Source: Glandiceps talaboti (Eukaryota; Hemichordata; Enteropneusta; Spengelidae). From it: a stretch of 64,000 bases of DNA. The notes under the pieces are model-generated. The model was not told the origin of the DNA, did not search any database, and saw only the letters and a list, made by a program, of their open reading frames with translations. The stretch is from positions 952,501 through 1,016,500 of the forward strand of contig NC_135551.1 in assembly GCF_964340395.1 (NCBI RefSeq), read 5' to 3'. Both the position numbers and the translations under genes were made by a program. Numbering within the stretch: the first letter of the stretch is position 1; each line of letters starts with the position of its first letter. Of the stretch, positions 1 through 14,471 are shown piece by piece.

Positions 1-2784
1 ATGAACATGACCTTGACATTTTTATGTTCACCGAAACCTGGTTACGTGGTGATGAAAGTGACCACTTCACCATTAGTGAAATTACACCACCGGGCTACAA
101 GTTACATCAGACACCTTGGAAGTCCTGAAAGGGAGGGGGTGTTGCAGTCATGTCGAAGACTAATTTGAAAATGGTAAAGGAAAAGCATTACCAACCATTC
201 AAATCATTTGAGTATATAGAAACATATATGAACCACGCATCTGAGAACTGGAAACTGATAGTCATTTACTGCCCTCCAGCTACTCAAAAGAAAACCTCAA
301 CCACCAGCATTTTCCTTGATGAGTTCGCATTATTCATTTCCAACCAATCGCTATCAACTAAGAAACTGTTGATTACAGGAGACTTCAACATTCACATGGA
401 TAACAACGAGGATCCTCACGCTCGTCGATTTAAAGAAATCCTTGATAATGCAAACTTGACGCAACACGTTAACGTTCCAACACACAATCACGGCCATATT
501 CTTGATCTAGTAATTACAAGATCATCGGAAAGTATACCAAGTAACCTAAGAATTCACGATCCAGTTATATCCGACCACTATGCGGTTACATTCATTCTTC
601 CGCTCAGAAAACCCGCCCCTGAAAGGAAAAAAGGTTATAGTATGCCGTTATAAAGACATCACCATCGCAGATTTTTGTAGTACGCTTGAAACTTCACAAA
701 TCGTAAAGTCACCAGCTTTAACTCTGTCTTCACTCGTGGAGCAATACAACAATTCTCTGATAAATGCTCTTAACTTCCATGCACCAGAGAAAAGCAAAAC
801 AATCACGATCAGGCATAACACCAGATGGTACACACATGAAGTTGCAGAAATGAAACGAGAGAAAAGGAAAGCGGAAAGATGATGGCGAACAACTCAGCTT
901 ACAATCCACAGAGAAATATACAGAAATCGTTGTAAATCACTTCACCGATTGATAGCAAGCAAGAAAACAGACTACTTTACCACATTGATTAAGGAGAAAG
1001 AAACTGACCAGAAATCACTATTTTCTATTATCAACTCACTAATCCACCGGAAAACAGATGTACCACTCAGCTCAGGAACTTGCAGAACGATTGTCGAATT
1101 TCTTTGCGGAGAAGATACAGAAGATACGAATTGACCTTCAAAGAACTCGGCCAACAACTGTTGCACATAAAGTACATCGAAACATTGAAAATAACCTAAC
1201 ACATTTTTGTCCAGCTACTGTCGATGAAATCAGGAAGATAATAGCCCAATCACCAAATAAATCCTGCATCCTAGACCCGATTCCAACCCTACTACTGAAG
1301 AAATGTCTCGATACCATATCCCCAGCAATAACCAACATAGTGAATCTTTCGCTGTCTACAGGCACCTTCCCAGATAAGTTTAAAACAGCCATCATCTCTC
1401 CACTGCTAAAGAAACCCAATTTAGACCAGGACATCCTCAAGAACTTCAGACCAGTGTCAAATTTACCCGTTATCTCAAAGGTCGTCGAAAAAGTTGTTGC
1501 GAAAAGACTTTTGAATCATGTGCATTCTAACAATCTTGCCGAACCGATGCAGTCCGCCTACAAGAAAGCACACAGTACAGAGACCGCACTTATACGAGTT
1601 CAAAATGACATACTTATGGCTTTAGATCAACATCAAATGGTTATGCTTGTACTCCTAGATCTTTCTGCGGCATTCTATATGATAGACCATAATGTACTCC
1701 TCTCTCACCTGTCCGATTCAATGGGCATAAATGGTACAGCATTATCCTAGTTTAAATCATATCTCACAAACAGACAGCAAACAGTCCACATAAATGGGTC
1801 ACCATCCAAACCGAAAGTAATACAATACGGCGTTCCTCAAGGCTCTGTTCTTGGACCTATTTTGTTTACCATATACACATCACCACTCGGGGACATCATT
1901 CGACAACGTGGCATAAAATTCCATCTGTATGCTGATGATAGTCAGTTATACATGAGTTTTGAATTTATCAACATGGACCGAAGTATCTCCGACATGGAAA
2001 ACCTCACAGCAGAGATACACCATTGGATGACCACAAACCTACTTAAGCTGAATTCTGACAAAACGGAATTGTTATTTTTCGGTTCTTGTCAAAATCTGTC
2101 TAAATTGTCAGCACTGAAACCATCGATGGAGATAAGTGACTCTACCATATAAGTCCAACTACATCAGCCAGAAACCTCGGTATTCAACTTGACAGCTGGG
2201 TTAATATGGACAATCAAGTAAATGCACTTTGCAAAGCAGCTTATTTTCACATCAGGAATATTAGTGCAATTCGGAAATATCTAACTGAAGACACAGCCAA
2301 ACACCTGGTGCATGCGTTAGTAACATCCAGACTAGACTATGGAAATAGTCTCCTCTACGGCATCACCCAACGAAATATAAACAAACTCCAACTCATCCAC
2401 AACACCTCGGCTCGCCTTATTACCAGAACAAAGAAACATGACCACATCACCGATATATAACGTAAACTCCATTGGCTTCCAATAACCGAACGAATCAAAT
2501 TCAAGATCCTACTCCTGACCTATTGCGTCCTCAACGGTACTGCCCCATCATATCTGTGTGATCTTCTCACTGTGTATAAACCAGCCCGCTGCCTTCGTTC
2601 GAGTAATCAACAACAACTAGTTGTACCGAGAGTTGCATCAAAGTCGTTTGGAAATCGCGCCTTCTACTACGCTGCACTGAAGCTTTGGAACAATCTCCCA
2701 TGCCACATCAGACAATGCACAGAAATTGACAATTTCAAACGCAAGTTGAAAACTCACCTTTTCACCCAGATTTACAGTGTGTAA
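1..2784 (+). pseudogene. LINE ORF2: AP-endonuclease and reverse transcriptase, decayed
   Basis: The order of domains is endonuclease then reverse transcriptase. Endonuclease motifs are TETWL near base 37, GGGVAV just before 150, ITGDFNIH near 375 and ISDHYAV near 570. Reverse transcriptase motifs are LKNFRPVSNLP near 1437, LLDLSAAF near 1654, GVPQGSVLGP near 1832 and YADDSQLY near 1929. The C-terminal part has the usual LHWLP and LWNNLP motifs, ending at 2784. Breaks seen: TGA at 126, a frame change near 620-650, TGA at 880, a frame change near 1060-1090, TAG at 1748 in place of an expected Trp, a frame change near 2150-2200 and TAA at 2458. The AAFDTIDH-type motif is also altered to AAFYMIDH. 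It cannot make a full enzyme. Confidence 0.85.
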
Positions 2785-3013
2785 TCTAAATTGAATTACT
2801 CTTACCAATCATTTATTTAGATTTAGTCGATTTAGATGTACTCTTTAAATCATTTTAAATCATTATAACGTTGCCATTTTTTTTTACAGCCATACTTGTA
2901 ATTGCAGTAGCTTTTGATTTATTTCAAATGTGAAGCGCTTATGAGCACTGTCGTGGATATATGGCGCTATATAAATGTTTATTATTATTATTATTATTAT
3001 TATATTATTATAA
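1..3013 (+). mobile_element. LINE with CR1/L2-like 3' end, 5' part outside window
   Basis: A non-LTR retrotransposon copy with endonuclease and reverse transcriptase coding remains (1-2784), a short 3' UTR and a simple-repeat tail. The 3' end has the phrase GGCGCTATATAAATG followed by TTATTATTA repeats at about 2971-3013, a tail style known from CR1/L2-type LINEs that end in short repeats rather than poly-A. The copy is old: its reading frame changes several times. The 5' end lies beyond base 1, because the endonuclease domain is already under way at the window edge. The clade is inferred from tail style and protein motifs. Confidence 0.85.
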
Positions 3014-3059
3014 AACTACACTCTATGTAAGCACGTTCACATGATATGCAAGTCAATTT

Positions 3060-3699
3060 AGTACCACCTCCGTCAAATAAGCCATATTCGCCAGTATCTA
3101 ACTAAGGAAGTCTGTCAGATGTTAATACATGCTCTAATCACATCAAAACTAGATTACTGTAATGCACTCCTGTGTGGTCTACCATCTTCATCCATTCTAC
3201 CACTTCAGCATGCCCTGAACTCAGCAGCCAGAATTGTGTCTCGCACTCGGAAATATCACCACGTAACCCCTATACTTATGGAATTACACTGGCTACCAGT
3301 ATACTACAGAATCCAATTACAAGATCCTGCTACTCACATACAAAGCTCTGAACAACACTGCTCCTGTCTATATATCTGATCTAATCAACCTGAAAGTATC
3401 ATCCAGAGTTCTCCGATCAAACGACAAAATCCTACTTCATGTACCACGGAGTAACCGGAAGACCTATGGTGATCGTGCTTTCTCGCGTACCGCCCCCCTT
3501 CGCTTGGAACAATGTCCCTCTAGAAGTGCGCCAGTCACCCAGCCTTGATATTTTTAAGAAGCGCATCAAGACTTATCTGTTTAGCAGAGCCTACTGACAT
3601 CTCTATATATCCACACTTTTGTGAAGCACCATTGAACATTGCTATGTAGTGGAGTTTGGTGCTATATAAATCTCTTTGATTGATTGATTGATTGATTGC
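3060..3699 (+). mobile_element. 3' fragment of a second CR1/L2-like LINE
   Basis: A 5'-truncated copy holding only the C-terminal part of a reverse transcriptase: ALITSKLDYCNALLCG, then LHWLPV near 3287, then further decayed sequence in other frames (the SFSRTAP-type and LPLEVRQ-type motifs near 3480-3540). It ends with GGTGCTATATAAATC and TGATTGATTG repeats at 3664-3699. The tail phrase is close to that of the first LINE, so the two are related families inserted side by side. Confidence 0.8.
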
Positions 3700-3757
3700 T
3701 CATATTAGAGATGTGCGTTTTTGGTCCAAAAACGTAAACTCAAAAATTACAAAAAAC
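3700..3757 (+). repeat. F1-element remnant at the edge of the 49-bp satellite
   Basis: The bases from 3715 to 3757 (GTTTTTGGTCCAAAAACG, then AACTCAAAAATTAC) match the inner segment of the F1 elements seen at 14.6-14.7 kb and 31.2-31.3 kb. The satellite begins directly after it. This is a short match, judged by eye. Confidence 0.5.
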
Positions 3758-6700
3758 TATCCTGTATCTGTACACTTTAATTATTACCAATGATGACAGT
3801 GTATCACAACTATCCTGTATCTGTACACTTTATTGCCAATGGTCACAATGTATCACAACTATCCTGTATCTGTACACTTTATTACCAATGGTCAGAGTGT
3901 ATCACAACTATCCTATATCTGTACACTTTATTACTAATGGTCAGAGTGTATCACAACTATCCTGTATCTGTACGCTTTATTACCAATGGTCAGAGTGTAT
4001 CACAACTATCCTGTATCTGTACGCTTTATTACCAATGGTCAGAGTGTATCACAACTATCCTGTATCTGTACACTTTATTACCAATGGTCAGAGTGTATCA
4101 CAACTATCTTGTATCTGTACACTTTATTACCAATGGTCAGAGTGTATCACAACTATCTTGTATCTGTACACTTTATTACCAATGGTCAGAGTGTATCACA
4201 ACTATCCTGTATCTGTACACTTTATTACCAATGGTCAGAGTGTATCACAACTATCCTGTATCTGTACACTTTATTACCAATGGTCATTGTGTATCACAAC
4301 TATCCTGTATCTGTACACTTTATTACCAATGGTCACTGTGTATCACAACTATCCTGTATCTGTACACTTTATTACTAATGGTCAGAGTGTATCACAACTA
4401 TCCTGTATCTGTACACTTTATTACGAATGGCCAGAGTGTATCACAACTATCCTGTATCTGTACACATTATTACCAATGGTCAGAGTGTATCACAACTATC
4501 CTGTATCTGTACACTTTATTACCAATGGTCAGAGTGCATCACAACTATCCTGTATCTGTACACTTTATTACCAATGGTCATTGTGTATCACAACTATCCT
4601 GTATCTGTACACTTTATTACCAATGGTCACAGTGTATCACAACTACCCTGTATCTGTACACTTTATTACCAATGGTCAGAGTGTATCACAACTATCCTGT
4701 ATCTGTACACTTTATTACCAATGGTCAGAGTGTATCACAACTATCCTGTATCTGTACACTTTATTACCAATGGTCAGAGTGTATCACAACTATCCTGTAT
4801 CTGTACACTTTATTACCAATGGTCAGAGTGTATCACAACTATCCTGTATCTGTACACTTTATTACCAATGGTCACAATGTATCACAACTATCCTGTATCT
4901 GTACGCTTTATTACCAATGGTCAGAGTGTATCACAACTATCCTGTATCTGTACACTTTATTACCAATGGTCACAATGTATCACAACTATCCTGTATCTGT
5001 ACACTTTATTACCAATGGTCAGAGTGTATCACAACTATCCTGTATCTGTACACTTTATTACCAATGGTCAGAGTGTATCACAACTATCTTGTATCTGTAC
5101 ACTTTATTACCAATGGTCAGAGTGTATCACAACTATCTTGTATCTGTACACTTTATTACCAATGGTCAGAGTGTATCACAACTATCCTGTATCTGTACAC
5201 TTTATTACCAATGGTCAGAGTGTATCACAACTATCCTGTATCTGTACACTTTATTACCAATGGTCATTGTGTATCACAACTATCCTGTATCTGTACACTT
5301 TATTACCAATGGTCACTGTGTATCACAACTATCCTGTATCTGTACACTTTATTACTAATGGTCAGAGTGTATCACAACTATCCTGTATCTGTACACTTTA
5401 TTACGAATGGTCAGAGTGTATCACAACTATCCTGTATCTGTACACATTATTACCAATGGTCAGAGTGTATCACAACTATCCTGTATCTGTACACTTTATT
5501 ACCAATGGTCAGAGTGCATCACAACTATCCTGTATCTGTACACTTTATTACCAATGGTCATTGTGTATCACAACTATCCTGTATCTGTACACTTTATTAC
5601 CAATGGTCACAGTGTATCACAACTATCCTGTATCTGTACACTTTATTACCAATGGTCAGAGTGTATCACAACTATCCTGTATCTGTACACTTTATTACCA
5701 ATGGTCAGAGTGTATCACAACTATCCTGTATCTGTACACTTTATTACCAATGGTCAGAGTGTATCACAACTATCCTGTATCTGTACACTTTATTACCAAT
5801 GGTCAGAGTGTATCACAACTATCCTGTATCTGTACACTTTATTACCAATGGTCACAATGTATCACAACTATCCTGTATCTGTACACTTTATTACCAATGG
5901 TCACTGTATCACAACTATCCTGTATCTGTACACTTTATTACCAATGGTCACTGTGTATCACAACTATCCTGTATCTGTACACTTTATTACCAATGGTCAG
6001 AGTGTATCACAACTATCCTGTATCTGTACACTTTATTACCAATGGTCAGAGTGTATCACAACTATCCTGTATCTGTACACTTTATTACCAATGGTCAGAG
6101 TGTATCACAACTATCCTGTATCTGTACACTTTATTACCAATGGTCAGAGTGTATCACAACTATCCTGTATCGGTACACTTTATTACCAATGGTCACAATG
6201 TATCACAACTATCCTGTATCTGTACACTTTATTACCAATGGTCATTGTGTATCACAATTATCCTGTATCTGTACACTTTATTACCAATGGTCAGAGTGTA
6301 TCACAACTATCCTGTATCTGTACACTTTATTACTAATGGTCAGAGTGTATCACAACTATCCTGTATCTGTACACTTTATTACCAATGGTCAGAGTGTATC
6401 ACAACTATCCTGTATCTGTACACTTTATTACCAATGGTCACAATGTATCACAACTATCCTGTATCTGTACACTTTATTACCAATGGTCACAGTGTATCAC
6501 AACTATCCTGTATCTGTACACTTTATTACCAATGGTCATTGTGTATCACAACTATCCTGTATCTGTACACTTTATTACCAATGGTCACAGTGTATCACAA
6601 CTATCCTGTATCTGTACACTTTATTACCAATGGTCACAGTGTATCACAACTATCCTGTATCTGTACACTTTATTACCAATGGTCAGAGTGTATCACAACT

Positions 6701-9700
6701 ATCCTGTATCTGTACACTTTATTACCAATGGTCAGAGTGTATCACAACTATCCTGTATCTGTACACTTTATTACCAATGGTCAGAGTGTATCACAACTAT
6801 CCTGTATCTGTACACTTTATTACCAATGGTCACAATGTATCACAACTATCCTGTATCTGTACACTTTATTACCAATGGTCACTGTATCACAACTATCCTG
6901 TATCTGTACACTTTATTACCAATGGTCACTGTGTATCACAACTATCCTGTATCTGTACACTTTATTACCAATGGTCAGAGTGTATCACAACTATCCTGTA
7001 TCTGTACACTTTATTACCAATGGTCAGAGTGTATCACAACTATCCTGTATCTGTACACTTTATTACCAATGGTCAGAGTGTATCACAACTATCCTGTATC
7101 TGTACACTTTATTACCAATGGTCAGAGTGTATCACAACTATCCTGTATCGGTACACTTTATTACCAATGGTCACAATGTATCACAACTATCCTGTATCTG
7201 TACACTTTATTACCAATGGTCATTGTGTATCACAATTATCCTGTATCTGTACACTTTATTACCAATGGTCAGAGTGTATCACAACTATCCTGTATCTGTA
7301 CACTTTATTACTAATGGTCAGAGTGTATCACAACTATCCTGTATCTGTACACTTTATTACCAATGGTCACAGTGTATCACAACTATCCTGTATCTGTACA
7401 CTTTATTACCAATGGTCAGAGTGTATCACAACTATCCTGTATCTGTACACTTTATTACCAATGGTCAGAGTGTATCACAACTATCCTGTATCTGTACACT
7501 TTATTACCAATGGTCAGAGTGTATCACAACTATCCTGTATCTGTACACTTTATTACCAATGGTCACAATGTATCACAACTATCCTGTATCTGTACACTTT
7601 ATTACCAATGGTCACTGTATCACAACTATCCTGTATCTGTACACTTTATTACCAATGGTCACTGTGTATCACAACTATCCTGTATCTGTACACTTTATTA
7701 CCAATGGTCAGAGTGTATCACATCTATCCTGTATCTGTACACTTTATTACCAATGGTCAGAGTGTATCACAACTATCCTGTATCTGTACACTTTATTACC
7801 AATGGTCAGAGTGTATCACAACTATCCTGTATCTGTACACTTTATTACCAATGGTCAGAGTGTATCACAACTATCCTGTATCGGTACACTTTATTACCAA
7901 TGGTCACAATGTATCACAACTATCCTGTATCTGTACACTTTATTACCAATGGTCATTGTGTATCACAATTATCCTGTATCTGTACACTTTATTACCAATG
8001 GTCAGAGTGTATCACAACTATCCTGTATCTGTACACTTTATTACTAATGGTCAGAGTGTATCACAACTATCCTGTATCTGTACACTTTATTACCAATGGT
8101 CAGAGTGTATCACAACTATCCTGTATCTGTACACTTTATTACCAATGGTCACAATGTATCACAACTATCCTGTATCTGTACACTTTATTACCAATGGTCA
8201 CAGTGTATCACAACTATCCTGTATCTGTACACTTTATTACCAATGGTCATTGTGTATCACAACTATCCTGTATCTGTACACTTTATTACCAATGGTCACA
8301 GTGTATCACAACTATCCTGTATCTGTACACTTTATTACCAATGGTCACAGTGTATCACAACTATCCTGTATCTGTACACTTTATTACCAATGGTCAGAGT
8401 GTATCACAACTATCCTGTATCTGTACACTTTATTACCAATGGTCAGAGTGTATCACAACTATCCTGTATCTGTACACTTTATTACCAATGGTCAGAGTGT
8501 ATCACAACTATCCTGTATCTGTACACTTTATTACCAATGGTCAGAGTGTATCACAACTATCCTGTATCTGTACACTTTATTACCAATGGTCAGAGTGTAT
8601 CACAACTATCCTGTATCTGTACACTTTATTACCAATGGTCAGAGTGTATCACAACTATCCTGTATCTGTACACTTTATTACCAATGGTCAGAGTGTATCA
8701 CAACTATCCTGTATCTGTACACTTTATTACCAATGGTCACAATGTATCACAACTATCCTGTATCTGTACACTTTATTACCAATGGTCAGAGTGTATCACA
8801 ACTATCCTGTATCTGTACACTTTATTACCAATGGTCAGAGTGTATCACAACTATCCTGTATCTGTACACTTTATTACCAATGGTCACAATGTATCACAAC
8901 TATCCTGTATCTGTACGCTTTATTACCAATGGTCAGAGTGTATCACAACTATCCTGTATCTGTACACTTTATTACCAATGGTCACAATGTATCACAACTT
9001 TCCTGTATCTGTACACTTTATTACCAATGGTCAGAGTGTATCACAACTATCCTGTATCTGTACACTTTATTACCAATGGTCAGAGTGTATCACAACTATC
9101 CTGTATCTGTACACTTTATTACCAATGGTCAGAGTGTATCACAACTATCTTGTATCTGTACACTTTATTACCAATGGTCAGAGTGTATCACAACTATCCT
9201 GTATCTGTACACTTTATTACCAATGGTCAGAGTGTATCACAACTATCCTGTATCTGTACACTTTATTACCAATGGTCATTGTGTATCACAACTATCCTGT
9301 ATCTGTACACTTTATTACCAATGGTCACTGTGTATCACAACTATCCTGTATCTGTACACTTTATTACCAATGGTCACTGTGTATCACAACTATCCTGTAT
9401 CTGTACACTTTATTACCAATGGTCAGAGTGTATCACAACTATCCTGTATCTGTACACTTTATTACCAATGGTCATTGTGTATCACAACTATCCTGTATCT
9501 GTACACTTTATTACCAATGGTCACAGTGTATCACAACTATCCTGTATCTGTACACTTTATTACCAATGGTCACAGTGTATCACAACTATCCTGTATCTGT
9601 ACACTTTATTACCAATGGTCAGAGTGTATCACAACTATCCTGTATCTGTACACTTTATTACCAATGGTCAGAGTGTATCACAACTATCCTGTATCTGTAC

Positions 9701-11586
9701 ACTTTATTACCAATGGTCAGAGTGTATCACAACTATCCTGTATCTGTACACTTTATTACCAATGGTCACAATGTATCACAACTATCCTGTATCTGTACAC
9801 TTTGTTACCAATGGTCACTGTATCACAACTATCCTGTATCTGTACACTTTATTACCAATGGTCACTGTGTATCACAACTATCCTGTATCTGTACACTTTA
9901 TTACCAATGGTCAGAGTGTATCACAACTATCCTGTATCTGTACACTTTATTACCAATGGTCAGAGTGTATCACAACTATCCTGTATCTGTACACTTTATT
10001 ACCAATGGTCAGTGTATCACAACTATCCTGTATCTGTACACTTTATTACCAATGGTCAGAGTGTATCACAACTATCCTGTATCTGTACACTTTATTACCA
10101 ATGGTCACAATGTATCACAACTATCCTGTATCTGTACACTTTATTACCAATGGTCATTGTGTATCACAATTATCCTGTATCTGTACACTTTATTACCAAT
10201 GGTCAGAGTGTATCACAACTATCCTGTATCTGTACACTTTATTACTAATGGTCAGAGTGTATCACAACTATCCTGTATCTGTACACTTTATTACCAATGG
10301 TCAGAGTGTATCACAACTATCCTGTATCTGTACACTTTATTACCAATGGTCACAATGTATCACAACTATCCTGTATCTGTACACTTTATTACCAATGGTC
10401 ACAGTGTATCACAACTATCCTGTATCTGTACACTTTATTACCAATGGTCAGAGTGTATCACAACTATCCTGTATCTGTACACTTTATTACCAATGGTCAC
10501 AATGTATCACAACTATCCTGTATCTGTACACTTTATTACCAATGGTCATTGTGTATCACAATTATCCTGTATCTGTACACTTTATTACCAATGGTCAGAG
10601 TGTATCACAACTATCCTGTATCTGTACACTTTATTACTAATGGTCAGAGTGTATCACAACTATCCTGTATCTGTACACTTTATTACCAATGGTCAGAGTG
10701 TATCACAACTATCCTGTATCTGTACACTTTATTACCAATGGTCAGAGTGTATCACAACTATCCTGTATCTGTACATTTTATTACCAATGGTCACAATGTA
10801 TCACAACTATCCTGTATCTGTACACTTTATTACCAATGGTCACAGTGTATCACAACTATCCTGTATCTGTACACTTTATTACCAATGGTCAGAGTGTATC
10901 ACAACTATCCTGTATCTGTACACTTTATTACCAATGGTCAGAGTGTATCACAACTATCCTGTATCTGTACACTTTATTACCAATGGTCAGAGTGTATCAC
11001 AACTATCCTGTATCTGTACACTTTATTACCAATGGTCAGAGTGTATCACAACTATCCTGTATCTGTACACTTTATTACCAATGGTCAGAGTGTATCACAA
11101 CTATCCTGTATCTGTACACTTTATTACCAATGGTCAGAGTGTATCACAACTATCCTGTATCTGTACACTTTAATACCAATGGTCAGAGTGTATCACAAAT
11201 ATCCTGTATCTGTACACATTATTACCAATGGTCAGAGTGTATCACAACTATCCTGTATCTGTACACTTTATTACTAATGGTCAGAGTGTATCACAACTAT
11301 CCTATATCTGTACACTTTATTACCAATGGTCAGAGTGTATCACAACTATCCTGTATCTGTACACATTATTACCAATGGTCATTGTGTATCACAACTATCC
11401 TGTATCTGTACACTTTATTACCAATGGTCAGAGTGTATCACAACTATCCTATATCTGTACACTTTATTACCAATGGTCAGAGTGTATCACAACTATCCTG
11501 TATCTGTACACTTTATTACTAATGGTCAGAGTGTATCACAACTATCCTGTATCTGTACACTTTATTACCAATGGTCACTGTGTATC
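3757..11586 (+). repeat. 49-bp satellite array, about 160 copies
   Basis: The unit runs TATCACAACTATCC - TGTATCTGTACACTT - TATTACCAATGG - TCAGAGTG, 49 bp. Copies differ at few sites, mainly in the last eight bases (CAGAGTG, CACAATG, CACAGTG, CATTGTG, CACTGTG) and by a rare 46-bp form (GGTCACTGTATC). The variants recur with a spacing of about 980 bp, so the array has higher-order blocks of 20 units. Because 49 is one more than a multiple of three and the unit has no stop in any + frame, very long open frames arise by chance; stops appear only in units reading TTACTAATGG. No start context, splice sites or codon bias suggest translation. The array lies upstream of the first exon seen of the host gene. 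Confidence 0.97.
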
Positions 11587-11880
11587 TTGCCTATGACTTT
11601 CATCAAAAATATTAATTTGAAACATTAAAGATTATAGTAATTGATAAGGACTGTATTACTTCTGACTTCTGTATTCCTATGCAATGTTGTGACGTCCCAA
11701 ACCTAAATGGAAATCTGTGAAGACATTTTTTAGATGATGTGTAAAATATCCCAGGGAGCAATGGATTATTTCTAGCCCAACAAATTTAAATATTGTAAAA
11801 AGAAAATATGCCGTGATCCTGTCAGCTGAGACATTTTAAAGTCCTGCATAAAAATTACATTGAATTAATATTTTTTACAG

Positions 11881-12020
11881 AGTGGTGATGATGTTGATAT
11901 GCGAGGACGGCCATTGAAGACAACCTTGACAGAGAGTATGGCCCTTGAAGCATACCGTGCCACTGGTGGTGCTTTAGAACAACCTTGGCCTATACCTGAA
12001 AAAAGACAAGTATCTAGGAG
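11881..12020 (+). CDS. Host gene exon 1 of those visible (internal exon)
   Basis: An internal exon with acceptor TTTTTTACAG before 11881 and donor GTAAGT from 12021. It is 140 bp, starts in phase 0 and leaves two bases (AG) that join the next exon to make an Arg codon. The segment, about 46 residues, is polar and includes a stretch with PWPIPEKRQ. I recognise no domain in this part; it is probably a linker N-terminal to the DUF4347-like region encoded downstream. Exons before it must exist but are not visible: the sequence back to base 1 is satellite and LINE. The support is the exact phase match with the exon at 16195, good splice sites and coding-like composition. The strand and gene membership are inferred from this phase chain. 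Confidence 0.75.
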
Positions 12021-14411
12021 GTAAGTCAAAACTGAGGATGGGGTAGTGAGGAGGTAGTGGTGGGAGCCAGGAGAACTTTGTCTTGGTGCAATCATGCATT
12101 TATAATTTAGAAAAGTGGCTATTTTACATAAATTTGCATGCAATTTACATTATATCCATATTAGCATAATTTATGCAATTAAATATCATGTAAGGCCAGA
12201 AAAAATGGAAAACTCTCGCATTATTTTAGCCACCCCTTCTGTCACCTACACGACAGTGGAGATATAAAACTATATGGTACAATGATGCATTATATAACAG
12301 TGATAACCAACTACAATTATAATACTCCAACCGAGATTACTTACAAAGGACGTGGATTTCACATGCATAAGGAGATGTCTCCTAATGAGCTCTAACCTAC
12401 ACGGAGTATTTAGCCAGCCACCTTCCATCTTGTTTTGGGAGAAAGACAATTATCACCTTGATTGCTATTGATTGGAATGAGATACCTCCGAAGATTAAAA
12501 AAACCCTGAAAATAAGACAATGTAGGAGGCCATTTGGAGGCATAAAATATCAAACCATGGACATAATGTTTGAATATGGTATTAAAATACCAGAATTGAG
12601 ACAATGCTGTGCAGTACATATTATCTGGAAGTGTTTTTTGATGTGGCAAAGCTGATTGCAGATGTGCACTTGGTGAATGACTTCTCCTGAAGTTTAATTT
12701 GGTTCAAAAAAATCCCGAATAAAGAGCAAAACATTTCAAGACTTTCAGACTTTCAGACTTTTGATGGACCAATGACTGCTCAGCACATTTCCCATGGTCG
12801 TAAACCTTTGCTCAATTCTTTTTAGTGCACATTTGGATGTGCAACAGCTTAATTTGATCTCAATTCATGCTTGTATGCATCATCAGAGCCAAGTAAACCA
12901 CTGTATAAGATATTATATAATTTGGAATAAACTCATGATGTATATTGTTACAAGTATTATTCAGAAAATATAAAGAAATCTTAATTTTGAAACAAAGTGT
13001 GCATTTTTAGGGCTCAAACTTCAAAGTTAACATAATTTTGCATTAGGAGCATTTTGCCCCTAAGCTAAAATTTTAGGAGCAAAACTAAAAACTTTAGGGG
13101 CATTTTTGGAAGCCCATGAAAACTAAACTACATTGTAAAATTATTTTTGAAAACACATTGAAATTTACTTTGTAACCACTTGTTTCATTTTTAGAAATGT
13201 TGCACTGCTGTGTTTTTACATTACATGTTTTTGTGAAGTTATACTCATATACCACTACATCGTCAGTGTATGGTTTAGTGTGGCTAGCTCCTATCATTCA
13301 CTCTCCAATTTCATGACAAGAGTTTATGAAAAAAAAAATTGAAAAAACCCTCCCCTGACTTTAAAAAGTACCAAATGTGAACAGAAAACTTACAAATAAT
13401 ACAGTCAAACAAACTTAAAAATAATTAATTTGTATTAATTACTGTTGCTTGCTGTGTAACATGATTTTCTATATCAAATGACAGCAAGTTACATCGTAAA
13501 CTTGATACGGAAAGATGACATTGGGTGTCCTTGAAACTAAAACTACGAACAATGTCAAAGTGAGGATGCTTTAAATACCACTGTAATTATTTTCTGATTT
13601 GCACAACAAGTTCACTCTTCATGTCTGACCGGGCACACATGCATCAGCCGTCTATAGTGGCCATGCCAGTGATCACGCATTGATTCAGTGCCCAACATTC
13701 ACATGTGTCACTGTCAACATCATGCAACACGATCATGCTCCTCTAACAAGGCTTTTTTGGAATCAAAATACACATGTACTCATTTTGTTTCCATTTATCT
13801 AACCCAGTCTGTGCAGGTACAACGGGAAGTACATGTAGAACTAACATTTTGAACAGATTTTTTTTTCTGCCATTCCCAAAACTTTAATTTATGTCGGAAC
13901 CAAGGTGAACTCAGTGGATTCTCCTTGTCATTATCATTATAATGAACATTGAAGTTTGTATTTTGATGTCGAAGGTACAGTTCTATTTACAAATTCATGG
14001 CCATTCTTTCCATAGCAAATTGTTGCTTCAAAATGAATTGCTAGTGTCAGCGCAATATGATAATTATATCAAACAACATTTCAACAAATGACAACGTCGA
14101 ACACAATGGACACGACATCGTTTTTTTTTGGAGTTTCACTCTCTGACATTATTCCGACTTGCTGTCTTAGACTTTCAAGACTAATGTTACTCGTGGAAAA
14201 TGCATAGTGCATTGTGCACACTTCTTTTGCACTTTCCTGCACAAAGGTTTTTTAAAGTTAAGCCAGCGCACAATAGAGACATATTAGTGAGGAGTCAGTG
14301 TAAGTACAGTCACCTTTTGACTTTAGTGAACCATCAATTCAAATTGTGTGCTAGGAATCGTCACGTAATATCACGATTTTAATATCGCGATGTATTTGAA
14401 AAGATGCTTGT
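12021..14411. other. Intron sequence without a recognised feature
   Basis: Intron between the exons at 11881 and 16195. AT-rich, with short poly-T and poly-A runs. A small open stretch near 12458-12655 has a WNEIPP motif a little like a LINE C-terminus, but the following residues do not fit and I do not call it. I see no RNA gene. Confidence 0.6.
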
Positions 14412-14457
14412 TAGCACAACTGAACTTGTTCAGTAGTGCTATAGGGATCGCCCGGCA

Positions 14458-14471
14458 TCTGTCTGTCTGTC

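Noticed and set aside
3888-10640. A 2,250-codon open frame and several others of 300-1,200 codons
   Set aside because: They are readings of the 49-bp satellite, which has no stop in most units. There is no start context, no splice signal and no protein-like composition beyond the repeat.
12410-12655. Two opposite open frames near 12.5 kb
   Set aside because: Short, on both strands over the same bases, no recognised motif beyond a weak LINE-like WNEIPP.
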